Shown one piece after another: positions 24,111 through 36,080 of a stretch of 64,000 nucleotides of DNA. Both the position numbers and the translations under genes were made by a program. The stretch is taken from assembly GCA_029747015.1 (NCBI GenBank), contig JAKOGI010002710.1:27222-91221 (forward strand), given 5' to 3'. Under the pieces are notes generated by a model that searched no databases, was not told where the DNA came from, and saw only the letters and a program-made list of their open reading frames with translations. The DNA is from Carnegiea gigantea (lineage: Eukaryota; Streptophyta; Magnoliopsida; Caryophyllales; Cactaceae). Position 1 is the first letter of the stretch, and the number at the start of each line of letters is the position of its first letter.

Positions 24111-25374
24111 GACATATTAGAGCTACAAGTCAACAATCTTTGTTGTAGTAGACTAAGAAAACCAATATTAATTGTAAACATGAAAGACTAATGCATTTAA
24201 TCCATATTGCAAGCACCCAACCAAGACAGCACCTTAACCTTAGACCCCTTGGCCACAAGTGTCAGTTTTGTGATGCAATAATGAGGTATAAAGAGAGACT
24301 TCAAAACTCACATAGCATAACAAACCTAATGTTCTCTTTGTGTTATACAGAAGGAAAAGTCAAATGCCTAAAGCTAAAAGAAACACCTATATACCTTTTG
24401 GAGTCACTTGACTACAGAAAAGGCCAGATTGTTACAAAATTCATGGACAACATAAATGCCTACAATTTAATTTTCTCATTCACTTCAATGGAGCCAACAT
24501 AGACAAGGAAATAAATAGAAAGCAAGGACCTTATGTGTTTAGAATTACTGGACAGAATTATCATGTGATTGGGTCATTCTTACCAAAGCAAAATTACAAG
24601 CCAAAGTTTTCACAATCGTATATCTTTGACACAGAAAATGAGGTGTAAAGTAGACTTTGGACACTAGGAAAGAGTGATAAATCAAGCAAACTGGATGAAG
24701 AAATTATCGAAGATCTTATCCATTTGTTTGATAACTATAATGCACTTATAAAAGTGTTTCGAATGGCTAGACACAAACTAAAGGAAGATCACCCCACAAA
24801 TTTGTATATTCGACTAATTAGAGAAATAAATGAGGCAAATCGATAGTGTAATCCTCTAACAACAATAGGGATTACAGCTTTGATTGTTGGTGATTTTGGA
24901 CATAACAATACCAGACGTGACATCATAATCAACCATCTAACTCATGGGTTACAGAGAGTAGTTAAAGACAATCCGTCCTTCATAGCCTTGCAATATCCAA
25001 TTTTATTTGCTTACAGTGAGGATAGACACTATAAAGGAACTTGATATGATGCTAGAAGTAAAAGAAAGAAGACAAAAAGAGGATGTATCACCATGACAGA
25101 GTTTTATGCCTACAGAATTCAGCAGCGACTAACTGAAGGACAAACTTTACAATGGGGGGTGGTTATTCTAACAATACACAGTTGATGCTTACTCAACAAT
25201 CAAAGAAAAAGCGTTTGTAATACTTGAGGACCCACCAAAAAGAACTAAGATTATAACTCTGTAGAAATGTATGTGATGCTATTTCTAATGGAGATGTGGA
25301 TTGTGAATCCATTGGTAGATGTATAATGTTGCCTTCTTCATTCACTGGTGGGCCTCGATATAAGATACAAAACT
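24111..25374 (+). pseudogene. Helitron Rep/helicase gene, N-terminal part
   Basis: From about 24520 the plus strand reads GPYVFRITGQNYHVIGSFLP and YIFDTENEV. Further blocks include IREINEAN, MTEFYAYRIQQRL and SSFTGGPRYKIQN at 25340-25374. These are the order and wording of the Helitron helicase-like N-terminal domain of plant Helitron RepHel proteins. Frames change and stops interrupt, for example after TENEV and IREINEANR. The upstream piece 24190-24500 (QPRQHLNLRPLGHKCQFCDA) fits the usual start of such proteins with a CxxC. The gene is interrupted at 25375 by an LTR and continues at about 26730. No Helitron terminus was located. Confidence 0.75.
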
Positions 25375-26729
25375 TGTTAAGTTAAAAACTACTGCAAGTG
25401 CACGGTGTAGTTGTAGCTAGCAACCGGCAAGTATGGTCGAATTCCATAGGGAGTTAGGTTTCAATTATCAAAGCTTACTCAAAGTATCAATCTAGGCAAG
25501 ATAGAGAGTAAGGGAAGAAGGACCAAACTACCAAAACAAATAAACAAAAAGGGACTTGGGTTTACAATGTCGCCAAGTGACGAACCAACTAATTGAGACG
25601 AGTCTTAACCTACTCAAACTGTGCTATGAATAAGAGATGGTTGGTTGCACCATCAAAGACCACCCAAGCCCTCTCTCAAGGGTCATGAGCTAGTTTAATT
25701 CGCCTAACCACCTATTTTCATGAGGTTAGCCCAATTAGACCACAGAATTAGCAACCCTCGAACCTAGCTCGGATCGAGTACTATTTTCATGTTCTAAACT
25801 CAGCTATTCCCTCTCCCACACTAGCAGATTGACCTCATCTCTCAGCATAAATCAATCGCCCAAAAATATGGATGAAAGCTCTCTCAAGCATTTCATCGAA
25901 TACTTGGCAGGCGTGAGGGAAACCTCCAGGTTCTAAGCATAGATTGGGTATGGTTAGGCCTAAAACAAGATTAATTGGCCATCAAGAGGCTAATCACAAT
26001 CCAAGGCCACAAAATCTAACGACTAATTATCAACAAAATACAAAAATTCAAACTTATACTAACGAAGAACACAAGCATGAACTAGAGAGAAGAGGCATGA
26101 AACTAAACTAATTCTAACAAGCAATCGAACATGAATTAAACATAAAAACTAAACGATTGAATCAAATCAAAACCAAACATATGAACTAAATTAATTAAAT
26201 CTAAAACAAGAACAAAATAAGAAATAGAGAGAAAGAGAAGAAGAAGACTTATGGATTGAAGCGAAGAACTTGAAATCCAAGTGCTTGAATCTAAAATTAA
26301 TTCAATATAATCCTAATCTAATCTCCTCAATGGAGTTTTTATTGGCTAAAACATAAACTAAACTACCCTAAAAATCATCTGGAAGAACCCCCGAGCGACC
26401 CCCGAGCAAAAACGCTCGAAGAGGGCTTAAATAGAAAATTGCGAGACCGAACTACGGCCCGGGGGGCGCAACCATGCCAAGTGGCACGATCCCACCGTGC
26501 CACTTCTCTGGCACAGTGGCTCGGCCCCCCTGTCACCCCCTTTTTGCCAGTTTTTGCTATTTTTCTTCGCTTTGTCCCGTCTTCGATCCTTTTTGCGACG
26601 TTTGCTCAATTTGAAGTTATTTCCTACAAAACATAAATAAAACAAGTAAAAATCCTAAAGATGAAGTTATTATACGAGCTAAAAGTGGGTGAAAGAAGCA
26701 CGTAAAATACAACAATTTATCGCCTAACA
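25375..26729 (-). mobile_element. solo LTR related to family A
   Basis: On the minus strand it begins TGTTAGGCGATAAATTG and ends TAACTTAACA. It aligns with the family A LTRs through blocks such as ATCTTTAGGATTTTTACTTG, TTTGGGCGATTGATTTATGC and GGGCTTGGGTGGTCTTTG, but is clearly diverged. There is no primer site, internal region or second LTR, so it is a solo LTR. It disrupts the Helitron Rep frame within GGPRYKIQN. The flanks are not a 5-bp duplication but repeat about 25 bp of host sequence (25351-25375 and 26730-26754) with two differences. Confidence 0.8.
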
Positions 26730-27000
26730 GGTCTCGGTATAAGATACAAAACTTCCAGGATACAATGGCAATCTATAGAAAATACGGTAGCCCACATTTG
26801 TTTATTACTTTCGCAGCTAATCCATAGTGGCCAGAAGTCCAACATATGTTGGAATTTATCAAAGGGCAAATAGTTGAAGATAGACCTGATATTATTTGTC
26901 ACGTATTCGAGTTAAAACTTGAATAACTATTGAAAGTGCTTACAAAACATCACCACTTTCACAAAACTCGATGAAGTAAAAATGTTAAATTGATATTTCC
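26730..27000 (+). pseudogene. Helitron Rep/helicase gene, middle part
   Basis: After the solo LTR the frame resumes: RYKIQNFQDTMAIYRKYGSP, HLFITFAANP, a stop, then WPEVQHMLEFIKGQIVEDRP and DIICHVFELKLE. This is the Rep region just before the HUH motif. The reading then dissolves at about 26950-27000, where the pararetrovirus insertion begins. The rest of the domain resumes at about 34475. Confidence 0.75.
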
Positions 27001-27917
27001 AAGTGCAATATAATTAGTATATAACCATCGTTATAAATATATATGGCTGTCAGTGTCATATTGAAAAACTTACAACCCTTCATAGACATATCAGACATAG
27101 TTACAAGAAATAGGGTCTTCAAAATTCACACTTCTTAAAAGTAGGCTCATAGTTGAATTATTGACACTTAGGTCCCTAAGTTCAATGGTAACTATTTTTA
27201 GGCCCCTGCCTTTTCAAAACTAATTCTGGAATACCCTATATTTTTAAAAAACTAATTTTTAGGTCCTTTTTCTTATTATTTTAGTCTTTGAACTTTTAGA
27301 AATTGTAGAATAATCCCTGGAATAGAAAAAACGTGTAAATAAATTATTTTTAGGGGTTTTTTCAAGAAATATGCTCGAATAAACTTCTTATAATGACTTT
27401 ACTGGTACTAGTTATCACAATGTATTACTTATATCTTATATATTATATTTTATGTGGTTATAGGCTCATTATGTTTAGCACAATAATTAAAACTTAATTA
27501 AAGAGTTTTGACCGTTACCTGAACTTAGTCAGCAGTGGACCCTGACGTTCCTCTAGCTTCTAGTTTACAGAGATTATTAATCTTAACCACACATTCCTTA
27601 GATCAGATATAGCACATATCTGTTTCATTTCCTACCTCACACCGTAGTCATTAATCAAGTTTTTAATCTTTTTAAATGATAGTGAAACTTTAATCAAGAA
27701 ATTATAATATTTAGGACATAAGATTCGATTGAATAACGTTCCCTACTGGGAAACTTCTTTTATTGAAAGCTTGAAACTGGAAATATTACAGTGGAAAGCT
27801 TTGAAGAGAGACTCAAGTTAAGATCATTAGAGATGCTTGCTCATAGAGAAATGAAGGATCCCAACATCTCTTTTGCTCAAGAATATTCAAATGATCGTGT
27901 CCCTTCTCAACACTCAA

Positions 27918-27937
27918 CCTCTCTATTTATAGAGGGG
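27918..27937 (-). promoter_or_regulatory. caulimovirid promoter TATA box within a palindrome
   Basis: The minus strand reads CCCCTCTATAAATAGAGAGG, a near-perfect palindrome around TATAAATA. It lies downstream of the last viral ORF, where caulimovirids place the promoter for the pregenomic RNA. Transcription would run toward lower coordinates. Confidence 0.65.
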
Positions 27938-28197
27938 ATGGGGGTACCTAGGATGCCCTAATGGCTAAAGTACATACTTATTTTCACATGGCTATGGTAC
28001 ACACTGACGGCTATAGTACACTGCTTTATTTTGCAAACCCGACACTTGTTAAGATAGTACAATGATAAGGCAACCACTTTTCAGAGTTTTTAATGATAAC
28101 AAGACTAGTCATCATTATTGAGATTTTGCATGCCTTTGTTTCCAATTATATCCTCCGGATCATCATTATCTAGATAATCATCAAAATCTTCATCAAG

Positions 28198-29196
28198 TTA
28201 CTTAAGATACTCTAGATCATATTTTTTAAATAATTCAAGAACATATTTCTTTCCTTTTGCTGATAGGAATTTTTCAGCTCCAACATCGAAGAGATAATCA
28301 AAGATATCTTCTGAGACTGCTCCTTCTACCTTTCTGTACTCTTTAAACTCATTGTTATGAGCGAAAGTAGTATTTTCACACTGCATTAATGTTTTTTCCT
28401 TTTCAATTAATGCCCAACATTGATGATAAATATTAAAAAATCCAATGGCTCTTACTAAAGCCAGATCAGTAATTAAATGTACTGGTAGTTCAGAAACCCA
28501 TTCTTGTTGTTGATCTTCGAGATCGTCGTAATCAACAATCTGAATAAGATAATGGGCTGGTTTGCCTTTTCTATTTTCATATTCGATTAATGCGTTATAT
28601 ACTTTCAAATTTAGGCATTTGCGGACTGGGGCTTTTGTTGAACCATCAGGAGATATAAGAATCCAATGGGTCTTTCTGAACATGCACTATTGAAATTTTG
28701 TTAGTTTTGAAAAAAATGGGAACTTTGGATATGAAATTTCTATGAAGTAAAGTATCATCTCGTATTCCCAGACTTTAAAGACAGGATCATTTGAAGGTAA
28801 TGAATTTGCTGGGAAATTAATACCACCAACTCCAGACTTATCAGGAAAGTAGATTGTTGTATCCCATAACTCCCAAATATAATAATAATAATGATGATAA
28901 AAGTCAATGCAGACTACATACCACCCATTGAAACATTTTTCTTGAACATAAGAATTTATTTTTTCTTGAATATCATAAGGACACTGTAGGTAATAAATTT
29001 ATAACTCTAAAAGGAAAAATCTTTGGGCTATTAGGTAGGTAATAGATAGTAGACCAAAATGTGATTTGCTTTTTGTATGGAATTCTAGGTCATCGATAAC
29101 GACTTTACTAGAAGGCATAACCCGTTCTAGTAGGAATGATATTTCATTAAGGATTTCCTCCTTTTCTGACAGAAGGTCGGCTTTGATGATCACCAC
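28198..29196 (-). pseudogene. caulimovirid 3' ORF, unrecognised family
   Basis: After the RNase H region, coding continues on the minus strand from about 29196 and ends with a TAA at 28198. The best open part is 28683-28198 (161 residues, beginning MFRKTHWILISPDGS). It contains a Tyr/Asp-rich stretch and an acidic middle. At least two in-frame stops split the region, one soon after 29000 and one before 28683. Its place, last before the promoter, is where caulimoviruses encode the transactivator/inclusion-body protein, but I do not recognise that protein's hallmark motifs. The function is therefore not assigned. Confidence 0.55.
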
Positions 29197-29219
29197 TGGC
29201 GAGTTCTCGAGTTAAACTG

Positions 29220-29520
29220 TCTGCCAGAGAGTTCTTCGATCCCTGTGTATGTTCAATAGAGAAGAAAAACTAGTTTAACCATAATTGCCAACGCAGGAGT
29301 CGCCCTTGCGCTTGCATGTTTGATAAATTTTTTTTCACAAAGCCAAGTGTTCATTTGCAATAAGTTCGAATAAGAAAAGGTTTTGGGGCTAAAAAGATTG
29401 AGAACTTTTCAATTCCCCTTATGACTACAAGGATTTCTTTTTCCATTATAGGATAGTTACATTCTGCCTTATTAAAACTTCCACTGCAATATTTACAGAG
29501 TTTTTCTCCTTCTTTGATTT
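29220..29520 (-). pseudogene. caulimovirid RNase H region
   Basis: The minus strand reads YCSGSFNKAECNYPIMEKEI, then a block ending in SLADSLTREL. The spacing and wording match the RNase H domain that follows reverse transcriptase in caulimovirids, including the NKAE.NY and ADSLTRE signatures. Internal stops break it. The following ORF begins about 20 bp further on. Confidence 0.7.
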
Positions 29521-29699
29521 TGAGTACCACACTTCAGTGCTCATTACTGGCATATGTTTCAAGAACTAAGTCATCTCCTTCATTAGGTACATTAAGAACA
29601 GGAAGATTTTTACACATCTTTTTGAAGTTTTGAACAATCTTCGTATCATTAATGGTCCATGTCCAACTTACTTTTTTCTTAAGTTTTTGTTGTAATGGC

Positions 29700-30900
29700 T
29701 TTCTTAATTTAGCTAAATCTTTAATGAAATCTGAAGCATAGGTAAGGCATCCAAGAAACCTTTCTAGTTGTTTCCTATCTTTAATTTTTTCAGAAAAATT
29801 TTCTATTTTTTCTAGAATATGCTTTTACAAGATGATTTATCCAGCCTTTATCTCTAAACTTAAAAACTCAATTTCTTGTTCAGCATAAATGCATTTGTTT
29901 TTACCAAGTATGATAGCGTGATCAATGCATCTCTGGGTAACGGCTAAGACATCATCTTTGTGCTGTTATATGGTTTTAGAAAAGACAAGGATATCATCAA
30001 TATAAACTAACCAACAATGATTAAGATCTTTGAAGATATGATCCATTCTTCTTTGAAATATTTGAGGTGTATTTTTAAGACTAAATGACATTACTATCCA
30101 TTCATAATGTCCTTATAGGGCGCCAAATGCAGTTAAAGGAATACTTTCATCATCCATTTTTATCTGCCAATAATCGCTTTTGCAATCCATTTTGGAGAAC
30201 CAAGAGGCTCCTTGAATTCTGTTAAAAAGGACCGTTTTATTAGGAGCATAGTTGCAGTATTATCATTAAGCTTTTTATAATTGATTACCAATCTTGCTTT
30301 TCCTCTTTTTTCTTCTGTATGATTTCTTACCATTGAAAGTAGGACTGGTGTGAGGACTTTTGTTATTCCTAATTAATCCTTTATCTAGGAGTTCTTTAAT
30401 TTGTTTATCAAATTCTTAGATATCCTGATGTGTATACACCATTTATTTGACTCCAATAATAGTGTTTCGATTCAACAAAATAATTTTTGCAAAGGTCTTA
30501 TCTTTATCCCAAAACTTTAGTGGATTATCAGAGTAGAGTTTTTTACATAATTTTTCTTATTGTTTGATAATCTGTTCTTTAATAGATAATTTAAGTAATG
30601 AGATTGTTAGTGCTACTTCACGTTGTGCTGGCATTACCTTCTCACCATACTGGCTGCGTGTGAACTCAATTTTCTAATGTGTATAGGCCTTACTTAATTT
30701 TTCAATAGGAACAGAGTGACCCTTTATTGTGAATATTATCTGGTTTATGGTTTGTGTACATGGAGAATATAATCTCTAAAAATTATTTCTAATAATCATA
30801 TCATGAGAGGGTTGATCAGTAGTCCATAGGGCTGGTATAATGCATTGTACTCCTCCTAATTCTACGGGTAACCCCTCTGTTGCCTCATTATGGCTCATAA
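29700..30900 (-). pseudogene. caulimovirid reverse transcriptase region
   Basis: YIDD, the catalytic motif of reverse transcriptase, is encoded at 29993-30004 within HCWLVYIDDILVFSKT. Upstream blocks include GASWFSKMDCKSDYWQIKM and PLTAFGAL, the expected order for a viral polymerase palm. Several stops and frame shifts lie between blocks, and downstream of the YIDD motif the reading is scrambled. The enzyme would have copied pregenomic RNA to DNA in the cytoplasm; this copy cannot. Confidence 0.82.
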
Positions 30901-30946
30901 TACTATTATCAGGTACCCTCACTTGTAAAAGATTTTTAGCTCTTTT

Positions 30947-31333
30947 CTACATAAACTCTGGAAATAATGTTCTCTTTTCAAAGCATACGGAACAACCACT
31001 ATCTATGCAGGTACACAACTCATATTTATTATAGTTCTCCAAATATACCTTTCTTGAGATATAGATGCTATTAGGGTTTGTATTGGTAGTTTCGTAGCAT
31101 ATCTCTATAGTCATGTTTTTGCCTAATTCATCCTCATAAATTGGTTCACTTATAGTTCTTATTTTGTACTCAATGACCTTTCTATCTAGACTCATAATTT
31201 GGTCTACACTGGGTCTTACAGCTTCAAAACTCGTTCTACTCATCTCACTGATCATGCTAATTGTGTCATCTTCTTTAAGCTCTTCTTTAACTGATAAAGA
31301 TCCTTCTCTCAAATCTGATATTGTTGTACTCAT
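30947..31333 (-). pseudogene. caulimovirid aspartic protease region
   Basis: A 128-residue open stretch ends with CTCIDSGCSVCFEKRTLFPE. The DSG triplet, encoded at 30995-31003, is the active-site motif of a retroviral-type protease and sits just before the reverse transcriptase, as in caulimovirids. A stop follows the Glu-Phe-Met at the end. The protease would process the polyprotein. Confidence 0.7.
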
Positions 31334-31339
31334 GTTTCT

Positions 31340-32227
31340 TAATAATTGGGGTTTAATGGTGATTTTACCCTTCTCATCTTTTTTTATTATATTTTTCTTA
31401 TTGATCTTTGTAGGGTTAGCAAAGCTAGATATCCATGAATGATCGATTTTTATCTCCTGAGGATTGAACTTAATCCTTTGGATCTTTTACATAGGGGTAG
31501 GGCTTTCAAATTTTTCTGCTTCTATCATAGTTACCTTAATCTTTGGGTCTATTGTATTATCTAATTTATAGATAATTTTCTAAAATATCCTTGAAGGATA
31601 TCCTCCTATTTTCATGTCCATCCCAATGGTTTTTATCTTAAGAGATAGGAGGTTTTTAGCAAATTCATCTTTTTGGTTCACATAATATCCAGGTCAACAA
31701 TTGAATCCTACTGATCCATTACATAAATTAGTCTTAATCCCTATGATAATTTGATTATTAAATTTGGTATGCCTAATATCACAGAGTAAAGTATAGAGAT
31801 CAATATCTTTACCATAATATTATAATGGAGTGATTTAAACTTGGACACTTCCGATATGGATATACCTATACTTTCTATCTTTGTTATGCTTAAGGATATT
31901 TTTCCAATTAATGAGATTAACTTCCCTAACGTGATACTCACAATCCTTAATCTCCATATCTCCTTCCATCATTTCACATACGTATTTGCTTTTTAATTGA
32001 AAGATGAATTTTTTATAGATCATGTCTTTTTGGATTATGGGAAAAACCCAGTCTCCTTTAACTTTCTCATGATCATTGTTTACAACAACCTCTTCTCCTT
32101 GAAGATCACCAAGGCTAACTGAGCTACTTTCCATCACATGACTTGTTTCCTCATAATCACTTTCTTCATATTCATTGTTCAATATAATTTCAATAATTCC
32201 TTTGTTGTTACTTAGGGTGGTTTCCAA
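31340..32227 (-). pseudogene. caulimovirid movement-protein-like region
   Basis: The upper half is open (from about 32227 to 31835) and ends RYIHIGSVQV. After a stop, further pieces continue: DIDLYTLLCDIRHTKF, NLCNGSVGFN and GYPSRIF. The IHIGS...LCD.R...NLCNG pattern fits the movement protein (30K superfamily) of caulimovirids, which lets virus pass through plasmodesmata. It lies after the capsid zinc knuckle, unlike caulimoviruses proper, where it comes first. At least four stops disrupt it. Confidence 0.65.
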
Positions 32228-32239
32228 CGTTTCAATGAG

Positions 32240-33720
32240 CTTGTTATTCTTCCTATTTTTGCATTCATTAGTATAATGCCCTACTTCTCTACATACCCAG
32301 CATTTGTAGTTGTTTTTCCCATCAGGATAATAAGCTGCTTTCCTAAAAAATCTACATTTTTAGGACTTGATTTGTCATAATATTTTCTTCTATATTTTTC
32401 ACCTCTTTGCTTGTTAAAGCTCTTTTTCTTATAGAATTTTCTTTTCCTTCTTTTTTCAGGTTTCTTTCTCAATTAGTGAGGTGAATCCCAGTAAGTTAAG
32501 AACTGCTTCTTAATCTTCTTTTACTTTTGAAGGTCAAGACACTAATCATTGACCCATTCTCTTAAATAACAAATTCTCGAACTAAGGGTGTTAATGACAT
32601 CTATTCGTTCCAGATGTGCAATGTATTTTTCATGAATTATGGAATTTATAGGATATGACAATTTGTCATAGAACATGCCAATATTGGTTTCATTATGCCC
32701 AATTTTGTAATAGTATTGACTAAATTCAGCATTATAATTTTTCAAATATCTCATATCCTATAATTCTATGTTATTAATCTTTCTTTGCCATTCTCTTGCT
32801 TTTTCTTCGGAACCAAGTTTCGCCCCAATGAATTCGGTTTAAATTTCTTTACATAGATTTTTGAACATGACAGCTAGTGTCTCCATTATTCTTAATGTAT
32901 TTTTTCCTTTTTAGTTAATGAATCATACTAGTCAATTACAGTGCCAAAAAAGCTATGTTCGATGTAATTCAAGAAATTGGCAGCAGTCCATGTCGTATTT
33001 AAGTTTAAAATACTATTCATGCCCCTTTTCTAATGCTCAAATATTTCTTCTCTATTTCAGACTCCATCGATGTTTAAGATATATCCCGTTTGGCTAATTG
33101 AGGTAAGGTCAATTTATTCATAGGTCGTGGTTTTCCTTGGGATAAACTTGAAGGAAAAATTACTTGTACGTCCTGCTGGAACATACCTAGGTCTTAAGAA
33201 ATGAGTATTTCTTCTAGATGGTTCACCAAATTCTTCAGGCTTGGGAATGACATTTTTAACTAAATTAGTCTATGTTTCATATAAGTCGATTTCTTCTCCA
33301 ATCTCATCGATCTCGTTTTCAATAGTCATTTTACCATATTTCTTTTCTAGTTTTCTCCTAACTTCTTCTAATGGCACTACATTGAGATCTTCCAATTTAA
33401 TCAAATTTATCTGTTGATATATTTCTTCCTCCAGTTAGACATTATTAGTTTCTTCATTATTATCAGACAAAACTTCATATTTATCACTAATTGTGCCCAT
33501 GATCTTGTTTAATTCTTTTGGGTTTTGTTCTTTCTCGAACATATTCTGTAGTTCCTTAAGAATATATTACTTATACTCCATCTTCATCTTCTTTTTCTAC
33601 TTTTTCAACTGATTTTTCACCTGATTTTTTACCTCTTTTTTTTGGATTTTATCTCGTGCAAAGGAAATAGAATCTTATTTTTTGGGTTTTGGAAAGGATA
33701 CTTATGCTGAAATGAAATAC
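32240..33720 (-). pseudogene. caulimovirid capsid-like region with zinc knuckle
   Basis: Minus-strand fragments run from an acidic N-terminal part near 33600, through an alpha-helical middle (YNAEFSQYYYKIGHNETNIG at about 32700), to a Lys/Arg-rich stretch (32472-32350). They finish with CWVCREVGHYTNEC at 32261-32302, a CCHC zinc knuckle for RNA binding. The order acidic, helical, basic, CCHC is standard for caulimovirid coat proteins. Stops and frame shifts occur throughout. A second copy of the same region is at 44390-45703. Confidence 0.8.
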
Positions 33721-34033
33721 TAATACTAGAAGTAGCTTTTCTGCTATGGATTACTTTATTCACTAATGAAAGATGGATTACAGATATTTGCTTCTTAAGT
33801 TCTTTACTTTGGTCTTAATTTTAGCTAATTTTGCATTTAATTCTAAAAGTATACCAGTAATATAGTTTAATTTAGATGCTATTAGAGGAGGACCTTTCGG
33901 TGAGTGGACAATATGTGAATAATTTGGTTCAGGGCAAGCAGGTGATGATTCCAACATTAATCGCAGTTAATCACAGTTAATTAGCTTAATTAATTATTAA
34001 TTAGCTTAATAATCTTAATTATTTTTGGTACCG

Positions 34034-34047
34034 TGGCTCTAACACCA
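34034..34047 (-). promoter_or_regulatory. caulimovirid primer binding site, tRNA-Met type
   Basis: The minus strand reads TGGTGTTAGAGCCA. It matches the plant initiator tRNA-Met complement TGGTATCAGAGCCA at 12 of 14 positions. It lies upstream of the capsid-like region, as expected for the start of minus-strand synthesis. Confidence 0.75.
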
Positions 34048-34474
34048 GTTGAAAGAGGGTCTCAAGTTATACTAGTAAGCAAAATATCGCAAACACAATT
34101 TTAGATTTTTCGAAAGTTTTTAAGGATTTGGGCAAAATGTCCAAATATGAAAAGTTTTGGGCATGCTTTGCAAATTAAAATAGTAGCTTGGCCTTGAAAA
34201 TAGCACAAATAAAGTCTTGATGGTCCTTTCTGTTAGTTACCTCAAAATACAAGTTACCTTATATTTAGTTTTAAAAACCGAGGGTCCTTCAAATAGTTCA
34301 CAGTAAACTGAGGGTACCTTCGTATACTTTATTCCTTATAGTTTAACAATTCCACTTTACATAACTATTAAAAAAATCTACTCTACATACCTTAATAAAA
34401 GGATACTGAACACAAGAGTTGTAGAAAATTATTTACATGTTATTAACTATTTGTAATTTACAATTATGTATGAT

Positions 34475-36080
34475 TACAGTTGATGAACTTTGTCTATGTT
34501 TCAATCATCTATACCATAGAATTCCAGAAAAGGGGTTTGCCACATGCACACATATTATTGTGGCTTGAGATAGAAGATGATATGACAATGCCCACATATA
34601 TAAATGCACTAATCTCAGCTAAGATCCCTAATTAAATTCAAGACCTAGTAGTCTACAAATCTCACAATTCATGATGCATGGCTCATGGGGCCCTGATAAT
34701 GCAAATGCACCATGAACAAAAGAGAATGTACAACGATGTTCCTAAAGAGTTTTCATCCAAACATGACTATTGATGAAACAGGTCGTCTCGTGTATAGAAG
34801 GCGTAACGATGGGAGGTTAGTAGTACCACCCATTGTTGCACTTACATATTACTAAAATTCAGTATACACGATATTCTATATATAGCTTTTGAATTGCTTA
34901 AATTCTCTAGGACCATAAAGAAAGGAGACATTGAACTTGACAATCGATATGTTGTTCCATACAATGAAGAATTGTTGTTCCATACAACAAAGAATTGTTA
35001 TTGATGCTCGAAGCACATGTTAACACTGAAAGGTGCAATAGAACAAAAGTACTAAACTACTTCTTTAAGTATTTCAACAAAGGGGTCGATAGGGCTACTA
35101 TGGTAATTGAGAATGGTACCTCATCCAATGGAGATGATGAAATTACGAGATACTTAGAATATTTTCGATACCTCTCAGCTGGCGAATCTGTTTGGAGGAT
35201 TTTTCAGTTTGACATAAAATATAGAAATCCATTTGTGATACGTCTACAAGTGCATTTGGAGCATGAACATTCAATGACATTAAGAGATGGAGATCACTTA
35301 CCAAGTTATATATGAAGAGAAAACCTTGAGAATACTATGTTCATCGAGTGGATGAAGATGAACATCATTGATGCAGAAGCACGAGAATTAACGATGCGGA
35401 CTTCCTAAGCAAATATATTTGGAATGATTCCTTAGACGTGTGGAATCCATTGCAACAACAGTGGGCGAAAAAGAAATGTTAGAAGAGGAGACATCGCGGA
35501 AGGTGTATAAGAAGAATTGTCTACATACATCCAGGTGCCAGTGAGAAGTACTACCTCTAAATTTAGTTGAACTCAGCAAAAGGGCCAAGGAGCTATGAGG
35601 AAATAAGAACAGATCTATAGAATGTTCAAGCACGCTTGCTATGCTTTAGGACTTTTAAATGATGATGACGAGTGGAATAATGCTATCAAAGAAGCAAACC
35701 CTTAGGCCTCGCCATGTCAATTATGTGAACTATTTATCACCATCCACTTGTTTTGTGAGGTATCTGACCCATGCCTATTGTGGAATACCAATGCAACATT
35801 GCTTTTTGAGGACATATTATACAACAAAAGGAAGTTCTACAAGCATCTGAAATTAATATTGTCAGAGGAACAAATCAATTCTCTAACTCTTCTAGACATT
35901 ACAATGATCTTGAATAGATATGGCAAATGTTTTGTTGATTTCAGTACATTACCCCCACCAAGCCCTGAAAAGATGTCTGATCTAGAAAATATTAATAAGG
36001 GAAGAGTTAACGTATGATGTTCAACTTTTGAGGCAACAACATGAAAGATTCAAGATGTCATTAAATGAAGTGCAGTTATA
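34475..36080 (+). pseudogene. Helitron Rep (HUH) part after the insertion
   Basis: Coding resumes with LMNFVYVSIIYTIEFQKRGL and then PHAHILLW at about 34545; HAH is the metal-binding HUH motif of rolling-circle nucleases. Further plant Helitron blocks follow: NKRECTTMFLKSFHPN, LVYRRRNDGR, RYVVPYNEELL, EAHVNTERCNRTKVLNYFFK and YFNKGVDRATM, ESVWRIFQFDIKYRNPFVIR, and near 35640 KHACYALGLLNDDDEW, then DPCLLWNTNATLLFEDILYN. Frames change and stops occur, so it is inactive. It continues the gene begun at 24.1 kb. Confidence 0.8.

Larger units (their letters stand above)
27001..34430 (-). mobile_element. endogenous caulimovirid (pararetrovirus), near unit length
   Basis: Reading the minus strand downwards from a tRNA-Met primer site at 34034-34047, the order is capsid-like region with a zinc knuckle, movement-protein-like region, aspartic protease, reverse transcriptase, RNase H, a separate 3' ORF, and a TATA promoter near 27925. 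There are no LTRs and no integrase, which fits a caulimovirid and not a retrotransposon. Capsid before movement protein resembles the arrangement reported for cavemovirus/solendovirus-type genomes; the genus is not proven. The block of about 7.4 kb is close to one viral genome and lies between two halves of the Helitron Rep gene. Many stops and frameshifts make it defective. Exact insertion ends are approximate. Confidence 0.85.

Noticed and set aside
30840..31034. Plus-strand ORF inside the pararetrovirus
   Set aside because: Antisense to the protease region; the viral coding strand is minus.
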